Below are positions 7,708-15,305 of a stretch of DNA of 21,226 bases, one piece after another. The first letter of the stretch is position 1, and each line of letters begins with the position of its first letter. The stretch comes from an uncultured Anaeroplasma sp. (lineage in GTDB: Bacteria; Bacillota_I; Bacilli_A; Acholeplasmatales; Anaeroplasmataceae). The notes under the pieces were generated by a model. The model worked only from the letters and a program-made list of their open reading frames with translations. It was not told the DNA's origin and searched no databases. The stretch is taken from positions 1-21,226 of the forward strand of contig CAKQBG010000036.1 in NCBI GenBank assembly GCA_934216145.1, read 5' to 3'. The position numbers were made by a program, and so were the translations under genes.

Positions 7708-7950
7708 TTACGTGAGAAAGAGAATATAAATATAGTAAATGATAAAAAATGTCTAGTATTTGGATGTACTAAATTAATAAAAAGCGATCCAAGAGAAGCA
7801 TGAAATAATTTGCGCTCTAATGATAGTATAGCTATAAATATGTTTTCTGTCGCATGGACAATGAGATATGTATGCTATGACTGCGGATACCAAATGGATT
7901 TTTATGAAGTCGAACAATTAGAAAAAATAAGAAAAAAAGCAGATAAATAA
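7708..7950 (+). pseudogene. Remnant of a four-Cys zinc-ribbon protein
   Basis: A frame from 7708 to TAA 7948 encodes about 80 residues with C-x4-C (KCLVFGC) and C-x2-C (VCYDCG) and a charged tail, interrupted by TGA at 7801. It has no start codon with a ribosome site. The Cys spacing suggests a small zinc ribbon. I do not recognise the family. It follows the HEPN gene by 6 bases and may be a broken gene or the 3' end of one. Confidence 0.4.
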
Positions 7951-7964
7951 TTAATGTGGCTTTT

Positions 7965-8363
7965 ATGGAAAATTTATTAAACCTAAATACATATAAAAAA
8001 TATTTAAACTTAATAAATGAAGAATTAATTGTTATACCAAATGAATCACTACTATCTAATCTAAGAGCCATAAAATCAGCTTATAAAGCTAAGCCTTATA
8101 TGGAAGATGGTGAAACACATAAAGTTGTATTTAATGCCAAAAAAATACAAATTACATCTCGTGGTTCACTAAGAAGAGTAGCCATAGATGGGACATTAGC
8201 CTCATGTGCTAACACAGGATTATCAGATGGCTTAGTTTGTGAGACCTGTGGAAAAACTTAAAAGGCTCAGGATGTATTATCGAAGCTAAATCATAAATTT
8301 AGCGAATGGGAAGTAGATACTCCAGCATCATGCCTTACTAAAGGAAAAGAAAAAAGGGAATAG
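7965..8363 (+). pseudogene. Remnant of a repeat-bearing surface protein
   Basis: The frame from ATG 7965 (GTG 7956 is an alternative) is cut by TAA at 8259 and runs on to TAG at 8361. Around the stop the sequence reads SCANTGLSDGLVCETCGKT, stop, KAQDV, then HKFSEWEV and PASCLTKGKEKR. This matches a Cys-rich repeat found in many Firmicutes surface proteins (atC..tGl..G..C..CG..l.aq and H.f..W.v..paaC...G...R). A single TTA-to-TAA change explains the stop. Only part of one repeat unit survives, after an unrecognised N-terminal stretch of about 70 residues. It is probably the decayed tail of a much larger protein. Confidence 0.5.
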
Positions 8364-8422
8364 GCTCAATTGTTTTGATTAAGATTTAATCAAATTAAAA
8401 TAGCTTATTCCCTTATTTATTT
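8354..8422 (+). terminator. Long nested hairpin terminator
   Basis: The arms 8354-8366 and 8402-8414 pair over 13 bases with one G-U, followed by a T-rich stretch. The loop itself holds a perfect 9-bp stem, TTTGATTAA (8374-8382) with TTAATCAAA (8386-8394). The wobble pair works only in the plus-strand transcript. The TAG stop of the surface-protein remnant lies inside the first arm. Confidence 0.65.
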
Positions 8423-8509
8423 TTATTTAATTTATTATATTTTACTTTATATGAAGTGATGATCAACAAATATCTAGACTATCTAGAATTAAAGAGACTT
8501 AAAGAAATA

Positions 8510-8538
8510 AGAAAAGCTCCTAGATAATCTAGAAGCTT
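8510..8538 (-). terminator. Intrinsic terminator of tRNA-Arg
   Basis: Downstream of the tRNA on the minus strand, AAGCTTCTAGA and TCTAGGAGCTT pair over 11 bases with a TTA loop, followed by TTTTCTTATTT. One T-G pair forms only in the minus-strand RNA (it would be a C/A mismatch on plus), which fixes the direction. Confidence 0.7.
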
Positions 8539-8549
8539 GCAATATCAAA

Positions 8550-8625
8550 TGGCAGTCCCAACCGGATTCGAACCGATCATTCCAACTTAGGAGGTTGGGG
8601 TTATATCCTGATTAACTATGGGACC
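8550..8625 (-). tRNA. tRNA-Arg (anticodon CCT)
   Basis: The 76-base sequence folds completely. The acceptor GGTCCCA pairs with TGGGACT (one G-T). The D stem is GTTA/TAAC, and the anticodon stem is CCAAC/GTTGG with loop CTCCTAA, giving CCT. The T arm is ATCGG/CCGGT around TTCGAAT. The discriminator is G and CCA is encoded. It decodes AGG. Two TATAAT-like -10 boxes lie upstream on the minus strand (8640-8635 and 8673-8668), without clear -35 boxes. tRNA-Arg(CCT) genes are frequent integration sites for mobile elements, which fits the relics on both sides. Confidence 0.93.
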
Positions 8626-8835
8626 ATGCACTATATTATATCTACAAGTAGATCTAAGTGTACCTGTATTATATCAAATCTTAGGATAACTTAATATACA
8701 TTTTACAACATATTTAATAAAGGTGATTAATACATAATATTTGATGAAAAATTACATACAAAAGAGTAGTTGCTCCAGCCGTTAGGGTGTAAATTAGGGT
8801 GTAATTTTAATCAATATTATATATAAATTTATGAT

Positions 8836-8929
8836 AAATGGCATAACAAGCCACTTTTAACTAAGAATATTTAGATAGACTTAGTTATTAGGAGGGATTT
8901 GTAATATCCAGATTAACTATGTGACTATG
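8836..8929 (-). pseudogene. Eroded second copy of tRNA-Arg (5' half recognisable)
   Basis: The plus-strand stretch 8888-8929 aligns with 8587-8629 of the tRNA gene: TTAGGAGG, then ATATCC, GATTAACTATG and GACTATG or GACCATG. This is the anticodon loop, D arm and 5' acceptor. The 3' half is not recognisable, although AAATGGCA at 8836 echoes the CCA end of the intact copy with about 12 extra bases between. The acceptor is broken (GTGAC instead of GGGAC), so it cannot be functional. Either a tRNA duplication decayed, or the copy was left by integration into the tRNA gene. Confidence 0.6.
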
Positions 8930-9012
8930 TAAAAAAATATATTACTTTAGTAATTATATACTATAAATACTAAAAAAACAAACAAAAAAAGTATCAAATA
9001 TCAGCATCAGTG

Positions 9013-9029
9013 TACACATTTTTCGGTGT
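9013..9029. repeat. ACAC/GTGT dyad, copy 1
   Basis: TACACATTTTTCGGTGT is an imperfect palindrome (ACAC...GTGT) and matches 9107-9123 at 14 of 17 positions. The pair lies upstream of the str promoter with starts 94 bases apart. It could be a protein binding site or an RNA hairpin if transcribed. Confidence 0.45.
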
Positions 9030-9106
9030 GCCATACAAAGAAAATTGTATAGTAATTTAAATGTCGAAAATTTAAAAAAAGTCAATAATAAAGCCAATTT
9101 TATCGA

Positions 9107-9123
9107 TACACGCTTATCGGTGT
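9107..9123. repeat. ACAC/GTGT dyad, copy 2
   Basis: TACACGCTTATCGGTGT is the second copy, flanked by CGAT and TTCG, which extend the dyad to CGATACAC/GTGTTTCG with one mismatch. It ends 43 bases before the -35 box of the str operon. Confidence 0.45.
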
Positions 9124-9166
9124 TTCGAAATAATAAAAAATGTTTTTAAAAAAGTGCAAAAAAATA

Positions 9167-9194
9167 TTGACATATAAAGAATTTTTGTTATAAT
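9167..9194 (+). promoter_or_regulatory. str operon promoter
   Basis: Consensus TTGACA (9167-9172), a 16-base spacer and TATAAT (9189-9194) make the best sigma-A promoter in the window, as expected for a highly expressed ribosomal operon. The leader to the rpsL start is about 87 bases. Confidence 0.9.
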
Positions 9195-9213
9195 TAAGGA
9201 GCTGTCGTAATTT

Positions 9214-9262
9214 TGGACTTAAATTGTCCATATTATATATAAAGATAGTAAGGACAATTGTC
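9214..9262 (+). promoter_or_regulatory. rpsL leader with two mutually exclusive hairpins
   Basis: TGGAC (9214-9218) pairs with GTCCA (9226-9230). The overlapping AATTGTCC (9222-9229) pairs instead with GGACAATT (9252-9259) over 8 bases. The two cannot form together. The second ends 11 bases before the rpsL ribosome site. GACAATTGTC (9253-9262) is also a perfect palindrome. This could be a switch, for example for control by a ribosomal protein; that is inference. Confidence 0.4.
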
Positions 9263-9287
9263 ATAGATGAAAGGAGAAATCAATTTT

Positions 9288-9707
9288 ATGCCAACTATTG
9301 AACAATTAGTACGTAATGGAAGAAAGGATAAGGTTACTAAATCTAAGTCTCCAAGCTTAGGTGTAGGTTTTAACTCTCTTGAAAAGAGACCAACTGAACT
9401 TCCTTCACCACAAAAGCGTGGTGTATGTACACGTGTTACTACAATGACACCAAAGAAGCCAAACTCAGCACTTAGAAAATATGCCAGAGTTCGTTTAACA
9501 AATGGTATCGAAGTTACTGCTTACATTCCAGGTGTAGGTCATAGCTTACAAGAGCACAGTACAGTACTTATTCGTGGCGGACGTGTTAAGGATCTACCAG
9601 GTGTTCGTTATCATATTATCCGTGGTGCATTAGATACTACAGGTGTTGCTAACAGAATGCAAAGTCGTTCTAAATACGGTGCTAAAAAAGCAAAAGCAAA
9701 GAAGTAA
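9288..9707 (+). CDS. rpsL: 30S ribosomal protein S12
   Basis: S12 sits at the decoding centre of the small subunit and controls accuracy. The protein is 139 residues when started at the ATG ([12 protein letters not shown]), which follows AAGGAG by 11 bases; the upstream ATG at 9267 precedes the ribosome site and is not used. The core is canonical: [36 protein letters not shown]. The lysines linked to streptomycin sensitivity (K56 and K101 here) are unchanged. Residue 83 is Val in [10 protein letters not shown], where many species have Glu. First gene of the str operon; a 7-bp hairpin (9709-9726) lies just after the stop, before rpsG. Confidence 0.98.
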   Translation: MPTIEQLVRNGRKDKVTKSKSPSLGVGFNSLEKRPTELPSPQKRGVCTRVTTMTPKKPNSALRKYARVRLTNGIEVTAYIPGVGHSLQEHSTVLIRGGRVKDLPGVRYHIIRGALDTTGVANRMQSRSKYGAKKAKAKK

Positions 9708-9708
9708 G

Positions 9709-9726
9709 ATCTAAAATAATTTAGAT
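9709..9726 (+). other. Intercistronic hairpin rpsL-rpsG
   Basis: ATCTAAA (9709-9715) pairs perfectly with TTTAGAT (9720-9726) around a 4-base loop, one base after the rpsL stop. No T-run follows, so it is not a classical terminator. It may mark mRNA processing or slow 3' decay. Confidence 0.4.
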
Positions 9727-9771
9727 TTAAGATTAAAATATTAGAATTCAATTTTAAAGGAGGAATCACTC

Positions 9772-10242
9772 ATGCCTCGTAAGGGACATATCGCAAAAAG
9801 AGACGTGCTTCCAGATCCAATATATAATTCAAAGATAGTTACAAGAACTATCAATGCAATTATGTTAGATGGTAAGAAGGGAACAGCACAAACAATATTA
9901 TACACAGCATTTGACCGTGTAAAAGAAGCAACTGGTCAAGAACCACTTGAGGTATTCACTAAAGCTTTAGAGAATATCAGCCCAGTATTAGAAGTAAAGA
10001 GCCGTCGTATCGGTGGACAAAATTATCAGGTTCCAGTTGAAGTTAGACCTGAAAGAAAGCAAACACTTGCTTTAAGATGGTTAGTTAAGTATGCACGTTT
10101 AAGAAACGACAAGACTATGGATGAAAAGTTAGCTAAGGAAATCCTTGATGCTGCAAATGGTCTTGGTGGTGCATGCAAGAAGCGTGAAGAAGTTCACAAA
10201 ATGGCAGAAGCTAATAAGGCTTTCGCACATTACCGTTGGTAA
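9772..10242 (+). CDS. rpsG: 30S ribosomal protein S7
   Basis: S7 starts assembly of the 30S head by binding the 3' domain of 16S rRNA and lies near the E site. The 156-residue length is the usual bacterial size. Recognisable parts are [16 protein letters not shown] at the start, the [13 protein letters not shown] helix, ARR-type basic loops ([23 protein letters not shown] kept in full, residues about 75-100) and the ending FAHYRW. The ribosome site AAAGGAGG lies 8 bases before the ATG. It sits 64 bases after rpsL and 27 before fusA. S7 is the autoregulator of this operon in E. coli, but the leader here does not show that site. Confidence 0.98.
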   Translation: MPRKGHIAKRDVLPDPIYNSKIVTRTINAIMLDGKKGTAQTILYTAFDRVKEATGQEPLEVFTKALENISPVLEVKSRRIGGQNYQVPVEVRPERKQTLALRWLVKYARLRNDKTMDEKLAKEILDAANGLGGACKKREEVHKMAEANKAFAHYRW

Positions 10243-10269
10243 TCTATTGATTAGGAGAGACATAAAATT

Positions 10270-12336
10270 ATGCCTAGAGAATATACACTTGAAAAAACTC
10301 GTAATATCGGTATCATGGCTCACATTGATGCTGGTAAGACAACTACAACTGAACGTATTCTATTCCATACTAAGAAAATCCATAAGATAGGTGAAACACA
10401 TGATGGTGCTTCACAAATGGACTGGATGGAGCAAGAAAAGGAAAGAGGTATCACAATTACTTCTGCCGCTACAACTGCTCACTGGAAAGGATACCGTTTA
10501 AATATCATTGATACACCAGGTCACGTTGACTTCACAGTTGAAGTTTCACGTTCTCTACGTGTTCTAGATGGTGCTGTTACAGTACTTGATGGACAAGCCG
10601 GTGTTGAACCTCAAACTGAAACAGTATGGCGTCAAGCTACAGATTACAATGTACCTCGTATCGTATTCGTTAATAAGATGGATAAGATTGGTGCTGATTT
10701 TGAGTACTCTGTTAATACTATTCATGATCGTTTAGGTGCTACTGCTGCTGCAGTTCAATGGCCTATTGGTGCTGAGGATCTATTCAAGGGTTCAGTAGAT
10801 TTAATTGAAATGAAGGCTTACGTTTATGACGGAGGCGCTGAAGAAAACTATACAGTAGAAGATATTCCTGCTGACTTAGTTGATATTTGTGAAGAAAAGA
10901 GAGAGTTATTACTTGATACTATTTCTCAATTTGATGACGAATTAGCTATGATGTATCTTGAGGGCGATGAAATCCCTGCTGATTTAATTAAGAAGGTAAT
11001 TCGTAAGGCAACTCTAGAAGTTAAATTCTTCCCAGTTCTATGTGGTTCTGCATTTAAGAATATGGGTGTAAAGAGAATGCTAGATTATGTAATTGATTTC
11101 TTACCATCTCCAGTTGACGTTGGTTCAATTAAGGGTGAGAATGCTGATGGTGTTGAAGAGGATATTTATCCAACAGATGACGGTAAGTTTGCTGCCTTAG
11201 CATTTAAGGTAATGACTGACCCATTCGTAGGAAAGTTAACTTTCTTCCGTGTTTACCAAGGTACAATTACATCTGGTTCTTATGTTCTTAACACAACTAA
11301 AGGTGTTAAAGAGCGTTTAGGACGTATCATGCAAATGCATGCAAATCACCGTGAAGAAATTAAGGAAGTTTATGCAGGAGATATCGCTGCTGCTATCGGA
11401 TTTAAGAATACTACAACTGGTGATACAATTTGTTCAGAGGATAGCGACATTATCCTTGAGAAGATGGTTTTCCCTGAACCAGTTATCTCTGTTGCAGTTG
11501 AGCCAAAGACTAAGGCTGACCAAGACAAGATGAACACAGCTTTAAATAAGCTTGCAGAAGAAGACCCTACATTCCGTAGATATACAAATACAGAAACTGG
11601 TGAAACAATTATTTCTGGTATGGGTGAATTACACCTTGATATCATTGTTGACCGTATGAGAAGAGAATTCAATGTTGCTGCTAACGTTGGTGCTCCTCAA
11701 GTTTCTTACCGTGAAACAATCACTCAAACAGCAGAGTGCGAAGGAAAGTTCGTTCGTCAATCTGGTGGACATGGTCAATATGGTCATGTTTGGATTCGTT
11801 TCGCTCCAAATCCTGATAAGGGATATGAATTCGTAGATTCAGTAGTTGGTGGTACAGTTCCAAGAGAATTTATCCCATCTGTTGATAAGGGATTACAAGC
11901 TGCTTTACCTCTTGGTATTTTAGCTGGTTATCCATTAATTGATATTAAGTGTGAGCTATTTGATGGTTCTTACCATGATGTAGACTCATCAGATGCAGCT
12001 TTCCAAGTTGCAGCATCTTTAGCTGTTAAGGCTATGAAGGACAAGTGTAAGCCTGTTATTTTAGAGCCTATTATGGAAGTTGATGTAACAATTCCAGAAG
12101 AGTATGTTGGTAATGTTATCGGTGACTTAACTAGCCGTCGTGGACGTCTTGATTCTCAAGAGAAGCGTGGAAATGGTATGAAGGTTCGTGCTTATGTACC
12201 ACTTTCTGAAATGTTCGGTTATGCTACAGCACTTCGTTCTAATACACAAGGACGTGGAAATTTCGTAATGCAAATGCATCATTATGAGGCTTGCCCAAGA
12301 AATATCCAAGAAGAAATTATCAAGAAAAGAGCTTAA
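10270..12336 (+). CDS. fusA: Elongation factor G
   Basis: EF-G is the GTPase that drives translocation and, with RRF, ribosome recycling. At 688 residues it has normal length. The G domain shows AHIDAGKT (17-24), the switch region ERGITI, DTPGH (81-85) and NKMD (135-138). The later domains, including the [13 protein letters not shown] and [10 protein letters not shown] segments and the C-terminal SRRGRL and [11 protein letters not shown] segments, are complete. The start follows TAGGAG by 10 bases. It is the third gene of the str operon. A 9-bp hairpin lies between it and tuf. Nothing suggests the divergent EF-G2 paralogue. Confidence 0.98.
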   Translation: MPREYTLEKTRNIGIMAHIDAGKTTTTERILFHTKKIHKIGETHDGASQMDWMEQEKERGITITSAATTAHWKGYRLNIIDTPGHVDFTVEVSRSLRVLDGAVTVLDGQAGVEPQTETVWRQATDYNVPRIVFVNKMDKIGADFEYSVNTIHDRLGATAAAVQWPIGAEDLFKGSVDLIEMKAYVYDGGAEENYTVEDIPADLVDICEEKRELLLDTISQFDDELAMMYLEGDEIPADLIKKVIRKATLEVKFFPVLCGSAFKNMGVKRMLDYVIDFLPSPVDVGSIKGENADGVEEDIYPTDDGKFAALAFKVMTDPFVGKLTFFRVYQGTITSGSYVLNTTKGVKERLGRIMQMHANHREEIKEVYAGDIAAAIGFKNTTTGDTICSEDSDIILEKMVFPEPVISVAVEPKTKADQDKMNTALNKLAEEDPTFRRYTNTETGETIISGMGELHLDIIVDRMRREFNVAANVGAPQVSYRETITQTAECEGKFVRQSGGHGQYGHVWIRFAPNPDKGYEFVDSVVGGTVPREFIPSVDKGLQAALPLGILAGYPLIDIKCELFDGSYHDVDSSDAAFQVAASLAVKAMKDKCKPVILEPIMEVDVTIPEEYVGNVIGDLTSRRGRLDSQEKRGNGMKVRAYVPLSEMFGYATALRSNTQGRGNFVMQMHHYEACPRNIQEEIIKKRA

Positions 12337-12351
12337 TTTTGTTCAAAGTAG

Positions 12352-12387
12352 TTAGTCCTAGTAGTTATTATTAATTATTAGGACTAA
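12352..12387 (+). other. Hairpin between fusA and tuf
   Basis: TTAGTCCTA (12352-12360) pairs perfectly with TAGGACTAA (12379-12387). There is no T-run after it, so it would be at most a partial terminator or a processing site. It comes before the separate tuf promoter. Confidence 0.45.
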
Positions 12388-12426
12388 TTAATGTAAAATA
12401 GTAAGTGCTTATTTATTATTTTATAC

Positions 12427-12455
12427 TTGAAAACCCGTTCCAATTAGGGTAAAAT
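12427..12455 (+). promoter_or_regulatory. tuf promoter
   Basis: TTGAAA (12427-12432), a 17-base spacer and TAAAAT (12450-12455) form a good promoter 49 bases upstream of the tuf start. It would let EF-Tu be made in excess over the rest of the operon. Confidence 0.65.
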
Positions 12456-12504
12456 GATAATTGGTAAAAATTTTAAAAAAATTTTATTAGGAGGACCATT
12501 TAAA

Positions 12505-13689
12505 ATGGCAAAGGAAAAATTTAACCGTACTAAACCACATGTTAATATTGGTACAATCGGACACGTTGACCATGGTAAAACTACTTTAACTGCTGCTATA
12601 ACTACTATTCTTGCAAAAAAGGGTTTAGCACAAGCTAGAGCATATGACCAAATCGATGCTGCTCCAGAAGAGAAAGAGCGTGGTATTACAATCAATACTG
12701 CACACGTTGAATATGAAACTGCTAAGCGTCACTATGCACACGTAGACTGTCCAGGTCATGCTGACTATGTAAAGAACATGATTACTGGTGCTGCTCAAAT
12801 GGATGGTGGTATCTTAGTTATCGCTGCAACAGATGGACCTATGGCTCAAACTCGTGAGCACATCTTACTTGCTCGTCAAGTTGGTGTTCCTCGTTTAGTT
12901 GTATTCTTAAATAAGTGCGACATGGTTGATGATGAAGAATTAATCGACTTAGTTGAAATGGAGACTCGTGAACTATTAAATGAATATGATTTTCCAGGTG
13001 ATGATATTCCAGTAGTTCGTGGTTCTGCTTTAGGTGCTCTTCAAGGAGATCCAAAGTGGGTTGCTAAGATTGAAGAATTAATGGACATCGTTGATGATTA
13101 TATTCCAACTCCAGTTCGTGATAATGCAAAGCCATTCTTAATGCCAATTGAGGATGTATTCACTATTACAGGACGTGGTACAGTTGTTACAGGACGTGTT
13201 GAGCGTGGTTCTGTAAAAGTTGGTGATGCTGTAGAAATTATCGGTATCAAAGAGACTCAATCTTCAGTTGTTACTGGTGTTGAAATGTTCCGTAAGCTTC
13301 TTGACTATGCTGAAGCTGGTGACAATATCGGTGTATTACTTCGTGGTATTAACCGTGACCAAGTTCAACGTGGACAAGTATTAGCTAAACCAAAGAGCGT
13401 TACACCTCATCACAAGTTTACTGCTCAAGTTTACGTATTATCAAAGGACGAGGGTGGTCGTCATACTCCATTCTTCTCTAACTATCGTCCTCAATTCTAT
13501 TTCCGTACTACAGATGTTACAGGTGTTATCACTTTAGCTGAAGGTACTGAAATGGTTATGCCAGGTGACAATACAACTATGACAGTTGAATTAATTCACC
13601 CAATTGCTATGGAGCAAGGTACTAAGTTCTCTATCCGTGAAGGTGGTAGAACAGTTGGTGCTGGTTCTGTAGTTGACATTATTGAGTAA
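12505..13689 (+). CDS. tuf: Elongation factor Tu
   Basis: EF-Tu carries aminoacyl-tRNA to the ribosomal A site as a GTP complex. The ATG at 12505 ([16 protein letters not shown]) gives the standard 394 residues and follows TAGGAGGA; the longer reading from 12454 runs through the ribosome site and is not used. The G motifs GHVDHGKT (19-26), DCPGH (81-85) and NKCD (136-139) are intact, as are domains 2 and 3 (the [13 protein letters not shown] and [21 protein letters not shown] regions, about residues 222-235 and 317-340). It is last in the str operon, with its own promoter and a strong terminator. Confidence 0.98.
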   Translation: MAKEKFNRTKPHVNIGTIGHVDHGKTTLTAAITTILAKKGLAQARAYDQIDAAPEEKERGITINTAHVEYETAKRHYAHVDCPGHADYVKNMITGAAQMDGGILVIAATDGPMAQTREHILLARQVGVPRLVVFLNKCDMVDDEELIDLVEMETRELLNEYDFPGDDIPVVRGSALGALQGDPKWVAKIEELMDIVDDYIPTPVRDNAKPFLMPIEDVFTITGRGTVVTGRVERGSVKVGDAVEIIGIKETQSSVVTGVEMFRKLLDYAEAGDNIGVLLRGINRDQVQRGQVLAKPKSVTPHHKFTAQVYVLSKDEGGRHTPFFSNYRPQFYFRTTDVTGVITLAEGTEMVMPGDNTTMTVELIHPIAMEQGTKFSIREGGRTVGAGSVVDIIE

Positions 13690-13708
13690 TTGATAATTAT
13701 AACAAATT

Positions 13709-13740
13709 GACTATAAGGCTTATGCTTTATAGTCTTTTTT
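13709..13740 (+). terminator. str operon/tuf terminator
   Basis: GACTATAAGGC (13709-13719) pairs with GCTTTATAGTC (13724-13734) over 11 bases, with one G-U and a 4-base loop, followed by six T. It lies 20 bases after the tuf stop. Confidence 0.9.
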
Positions 13741-13756
13741 ATTATTTAAATAAAGT

Positions 13757-13804
13757 AAAAAAGCTTATGACTAATCATTGAAGATTTATATCATAAGCTT
13801 TTTT
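13757..13804. terminator. Bidirectional terminator between tuf and mscL
   Basis: AAAAAAGCTTATGA (13757-13770) and TCATAAGCTTTTTT (13791-13804) are perfect reverse complements around a 20-base loop. Both orientations end in a T-run. On the minus strand it directly follows the mscL stop. Confidence 0.8.
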
Positions 13805-13813
13805 ATAACTAAT

Positions 13814-14383
13814 TTACTTTTTTAAAGAATCACGAATCTCTTCAAGTAATGTTACAATTGGATCAGGAGTTGGCTCTGGTTGAGGTTCTTGAGCTTTCTT
13901 TGCTTCTTCCTCTTTAATCTTAGCTTGTTCAACTAAGTAAGCTTTTTCCTTCTTGTTTAATTTAATACCCTTAGATTGCTTGAATTGAATAGACTTTTCA
14001 ATGCTCTTTGCATTTTCAGCAGATTCCTTAACATTATTAAATGCCTTAATGATGCAGAAAAGTACTAAAGCAACTAGTAAGAAATTAATGATTGCACTTA
14101 TAAATGCGCCCCAGTCAATATAAATTGAATTAGCTAGGTCAATAACCTCTACGCCATCTTCAACCTTTGTAACTGGTACTAGGATAGTATACATCTTGTT
14201 AAGAGCATCCTTATTTCCACCGAAACAGTAATATAAAACCATATTAATAATTGGCTTTAAAATACCATTTGAAAGGGCTGTAACAATTGCAGTAAATGCG
14301 GCACCAACAATAGTACCTACTGCCATATCCATTACATTACCACGAGAAATGAATTTTTTAAATTCAGAAAAGAATTTTTTCAT
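13814..14383 (-). CDS. mscL: Large-conductance mechanosensitive channel
   Basis: MscL opens under membrane tension to release solutes during osmotic downshock. The ATG at 14383 (MKKFFSEFKKFISRGNVMDMAVG) follows AAGGAG by 9 bases; the longer TTG reading overlaps that site. The first helix and TM1 (DMAVGTIVGAAFTAIV) are canonical, and TM2 is at about residues 93-115. The protein is 189 residues against about 130-150 for most homologues. The extra length is in the outer loop and in a long charged, then Pro/Glu-rich linker (about 120-175) before the usual C-terminal helix LLEEIRDSLKK. It is a single gene, read towards tuf, with a consensus-like promoter at 14410-14438. Confidence 0.95.
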   Translation of the reverse strand: MKKFFSEFKKFISRGNVMDMAVGTIVGAAFTAIVTALSNGILKPIINMVLYYCFGGNKDALNKMYTILVPVTKVEDGVEVIDLANSIYIDWGAFISAIINFLLVALVLFCIIKAFNNVKESAENAKSIEKSIQFKQSKGIKLNKKEKAYLVEQAKIKEEEAKKAQEPQPEPTPDPIVTLLEEIRDSLKK

Positions 14384-14409
14384 TTTATTCAATCTCCTTT
14401 GCAAAAAGT

Positions 14410-14438
14410 ATTATATAATACGAAAACATTTTTTTCAA
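14410..14438 (-). promoter_or_regulatory. mscL promoter
   Basis: On the minus strand TTGAAA (14438-14433), a 17-base spacer and TATAAT (14415-14410) lie 27 bases upstream of the mscL start. Confidence 0.7.
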
Positions 14439-14510
14439 TATTTCTTCATTTTTTTATTAAATACAAAAATTAAAACTAATAAATATATTTTATTTTCAAA
14501 GCCTTTGTAC

Positions 14511-14516
14511 TATAAT
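14511..14516 (+). promoter_or_regulatory. tatD -10 box
   Basis: A perfect TATAAT lies 23 bases before the tatD start, divergent from the mscL promoter. The -35 position is only T/A-rich. Confidence 0.4.
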
Positions 14517-14538
14517 ATTTTAAAAAAGGAATGATATT

Positions 14539-15300
14539 ATGATAGATACACATAGTCATCTATTTGAAGATGATTTTAAAGATGATATAGAAGCTTGTAT
14601 TACAAGAGCTAAAAATAATGGAATAGATAAAATTGTTTTGGTTGGTTTTTCACATGAAACTAACGAAAAGGCATATCAATTTTCAAATAAATATTCAATA
14701 TTCTATCCTACTGCCGGATTACATCCAAGTGAAGCAACAATAAATTATAAGCTTGATTATGATAAGCTTGTTGATTTTATTGATAATCATAAGGTTTACG
14801 CAATAGGTGAATGTGGGTTAGATTATCACTATGGTAAAGAAAATATAATTGAACAAAAAGCTTTATTTAAGCTTCAATGTGATTTAGCTATTAGCTTAGA
14901 TTTACCTATTATTATTCATTCAAGGGATGCTGATTTAGATACCTTTAATATTATTAAAAGCTATAATGGAAAGCTTAAAGGTGTTATGCATTGTTATAGT
15001 GGTTCTTTGGAAATGGCTAGAGAATATATAAAGCTAGGCTTTTATATATCCTTAGGTGGCCCTGTAACATTTAAGAATGCTAGAGTACCTAAGGAGGTTG
15101 CTATGGGAATACCTCTTGAAAGACTTTTAATTGAAACAGATTGTCCATTTTTGGCCCCAACTCCATTTAGGGGTACTAGAAATGAATCTAGTTATGTTAA
15201 ATATGTATGTGAGGAAATAGCGTTATTACGTGGAATTCCAGCATTTGAAGTTGATAATGTAACTACAAAGAACGCAATTTATTTATTTAATTTGAGGTGA
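14539..15300 (+). CDS. tatD: TatD-family metal-dependent hydrolase (DNase)
   Basis: TatD proteins are TIM-barrel, two-metal 3'-5' exonucleases linked to DNA repair and quality control. The 253-residue length is typical. The metal ligands are in place: H5 and H7 (DTHSH), E91 (GECGLDYH), H127 (IIHSRDA), H151 (MHCYSG) and D201 (IETDCPFLAP). The ribosome site AAGGA lies 8 bases before the ATG. The TGA stop overlaps the ribosome site (GAGGTGA) of the next gene, so the two are translationally close and probably co-transcribed. In many Firmicutes tatD is next to metG or rnmV; here it is not. Confidence 0.95.
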   Translation: MIDTHSHLFEDDFKDDIEACITRAKNNGIDKIVLVGFSHETNEKAYQFSNKYSIFYPTAGLHPSEATINYKLDYDKLVDFIDNHKVYAIGECGLDYHYGKENIIEQKALFKLQCDLAISLDLPIIIHSRDADLDTFNIIKSYNGKLKGVMHCYSGSLEMAREYIKLGFYISLGGPVTFKNARVPKEVAMGIPLERLLIETDCPFLAPTPFRGTRNESSYVKYVCEEIALLRGIPAFEVDNVTTKNAIYLFNLR

Positions 15301-15305
15301 ATGAA

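Larger units (their letters stand above)
8640..9166. other. Gene-free degenerate stretch
   Basis: No intact gene is visible between tRNA-Arg and the str promoter. The stretch holds the eroded tRNA copy and an 8-bp inverted repeat TAACTAAG/CTTAGTTA (8858-8865, 8880-8887). A short frame at about 8767-8825 ends in LGCKLGC-like residues, reminiscent of the C-terminal tail of some phage integrases. The two ACAC/GTGT dyads described separately lie here too. Base composition is very AT-rich. Confidence 0.5.

Noticed and set aside
6074..7803. TGA read as tryptophan (Mollicute-type code), which would open the frames at 6074 and 7801
   Set aside because: Core genes use TGG for every Trp seen, tatD and the ASCH gene end naturally at TGA, and the helicase frame also contains a TAA at 5786. 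Simple gene decay explains both sites.
8458..8540. CTAGA-rich inverted repeats as insertion-sequence ends
   Set aside because: They are explained by the tRNA terminator and its imperfect echo; no transposase or target duplication is seen.
9267..9287. Upstream ATG for rpsL adding seven residues
   Set aside because: It lies before the ribosome site AAGGAG, and S12 proteins begin at MPT.
10145..10390. Plus-strand ORF overlapping rpsG and fusA
   Set aside because: It is a shadow frame across two well-supported genes with no own ribosome site.
12454..12504. Longer start for tuf
   Set aside because: The added residues cover the -10 box end and the ribosome site; EF-Tu begins at MAKEKF.
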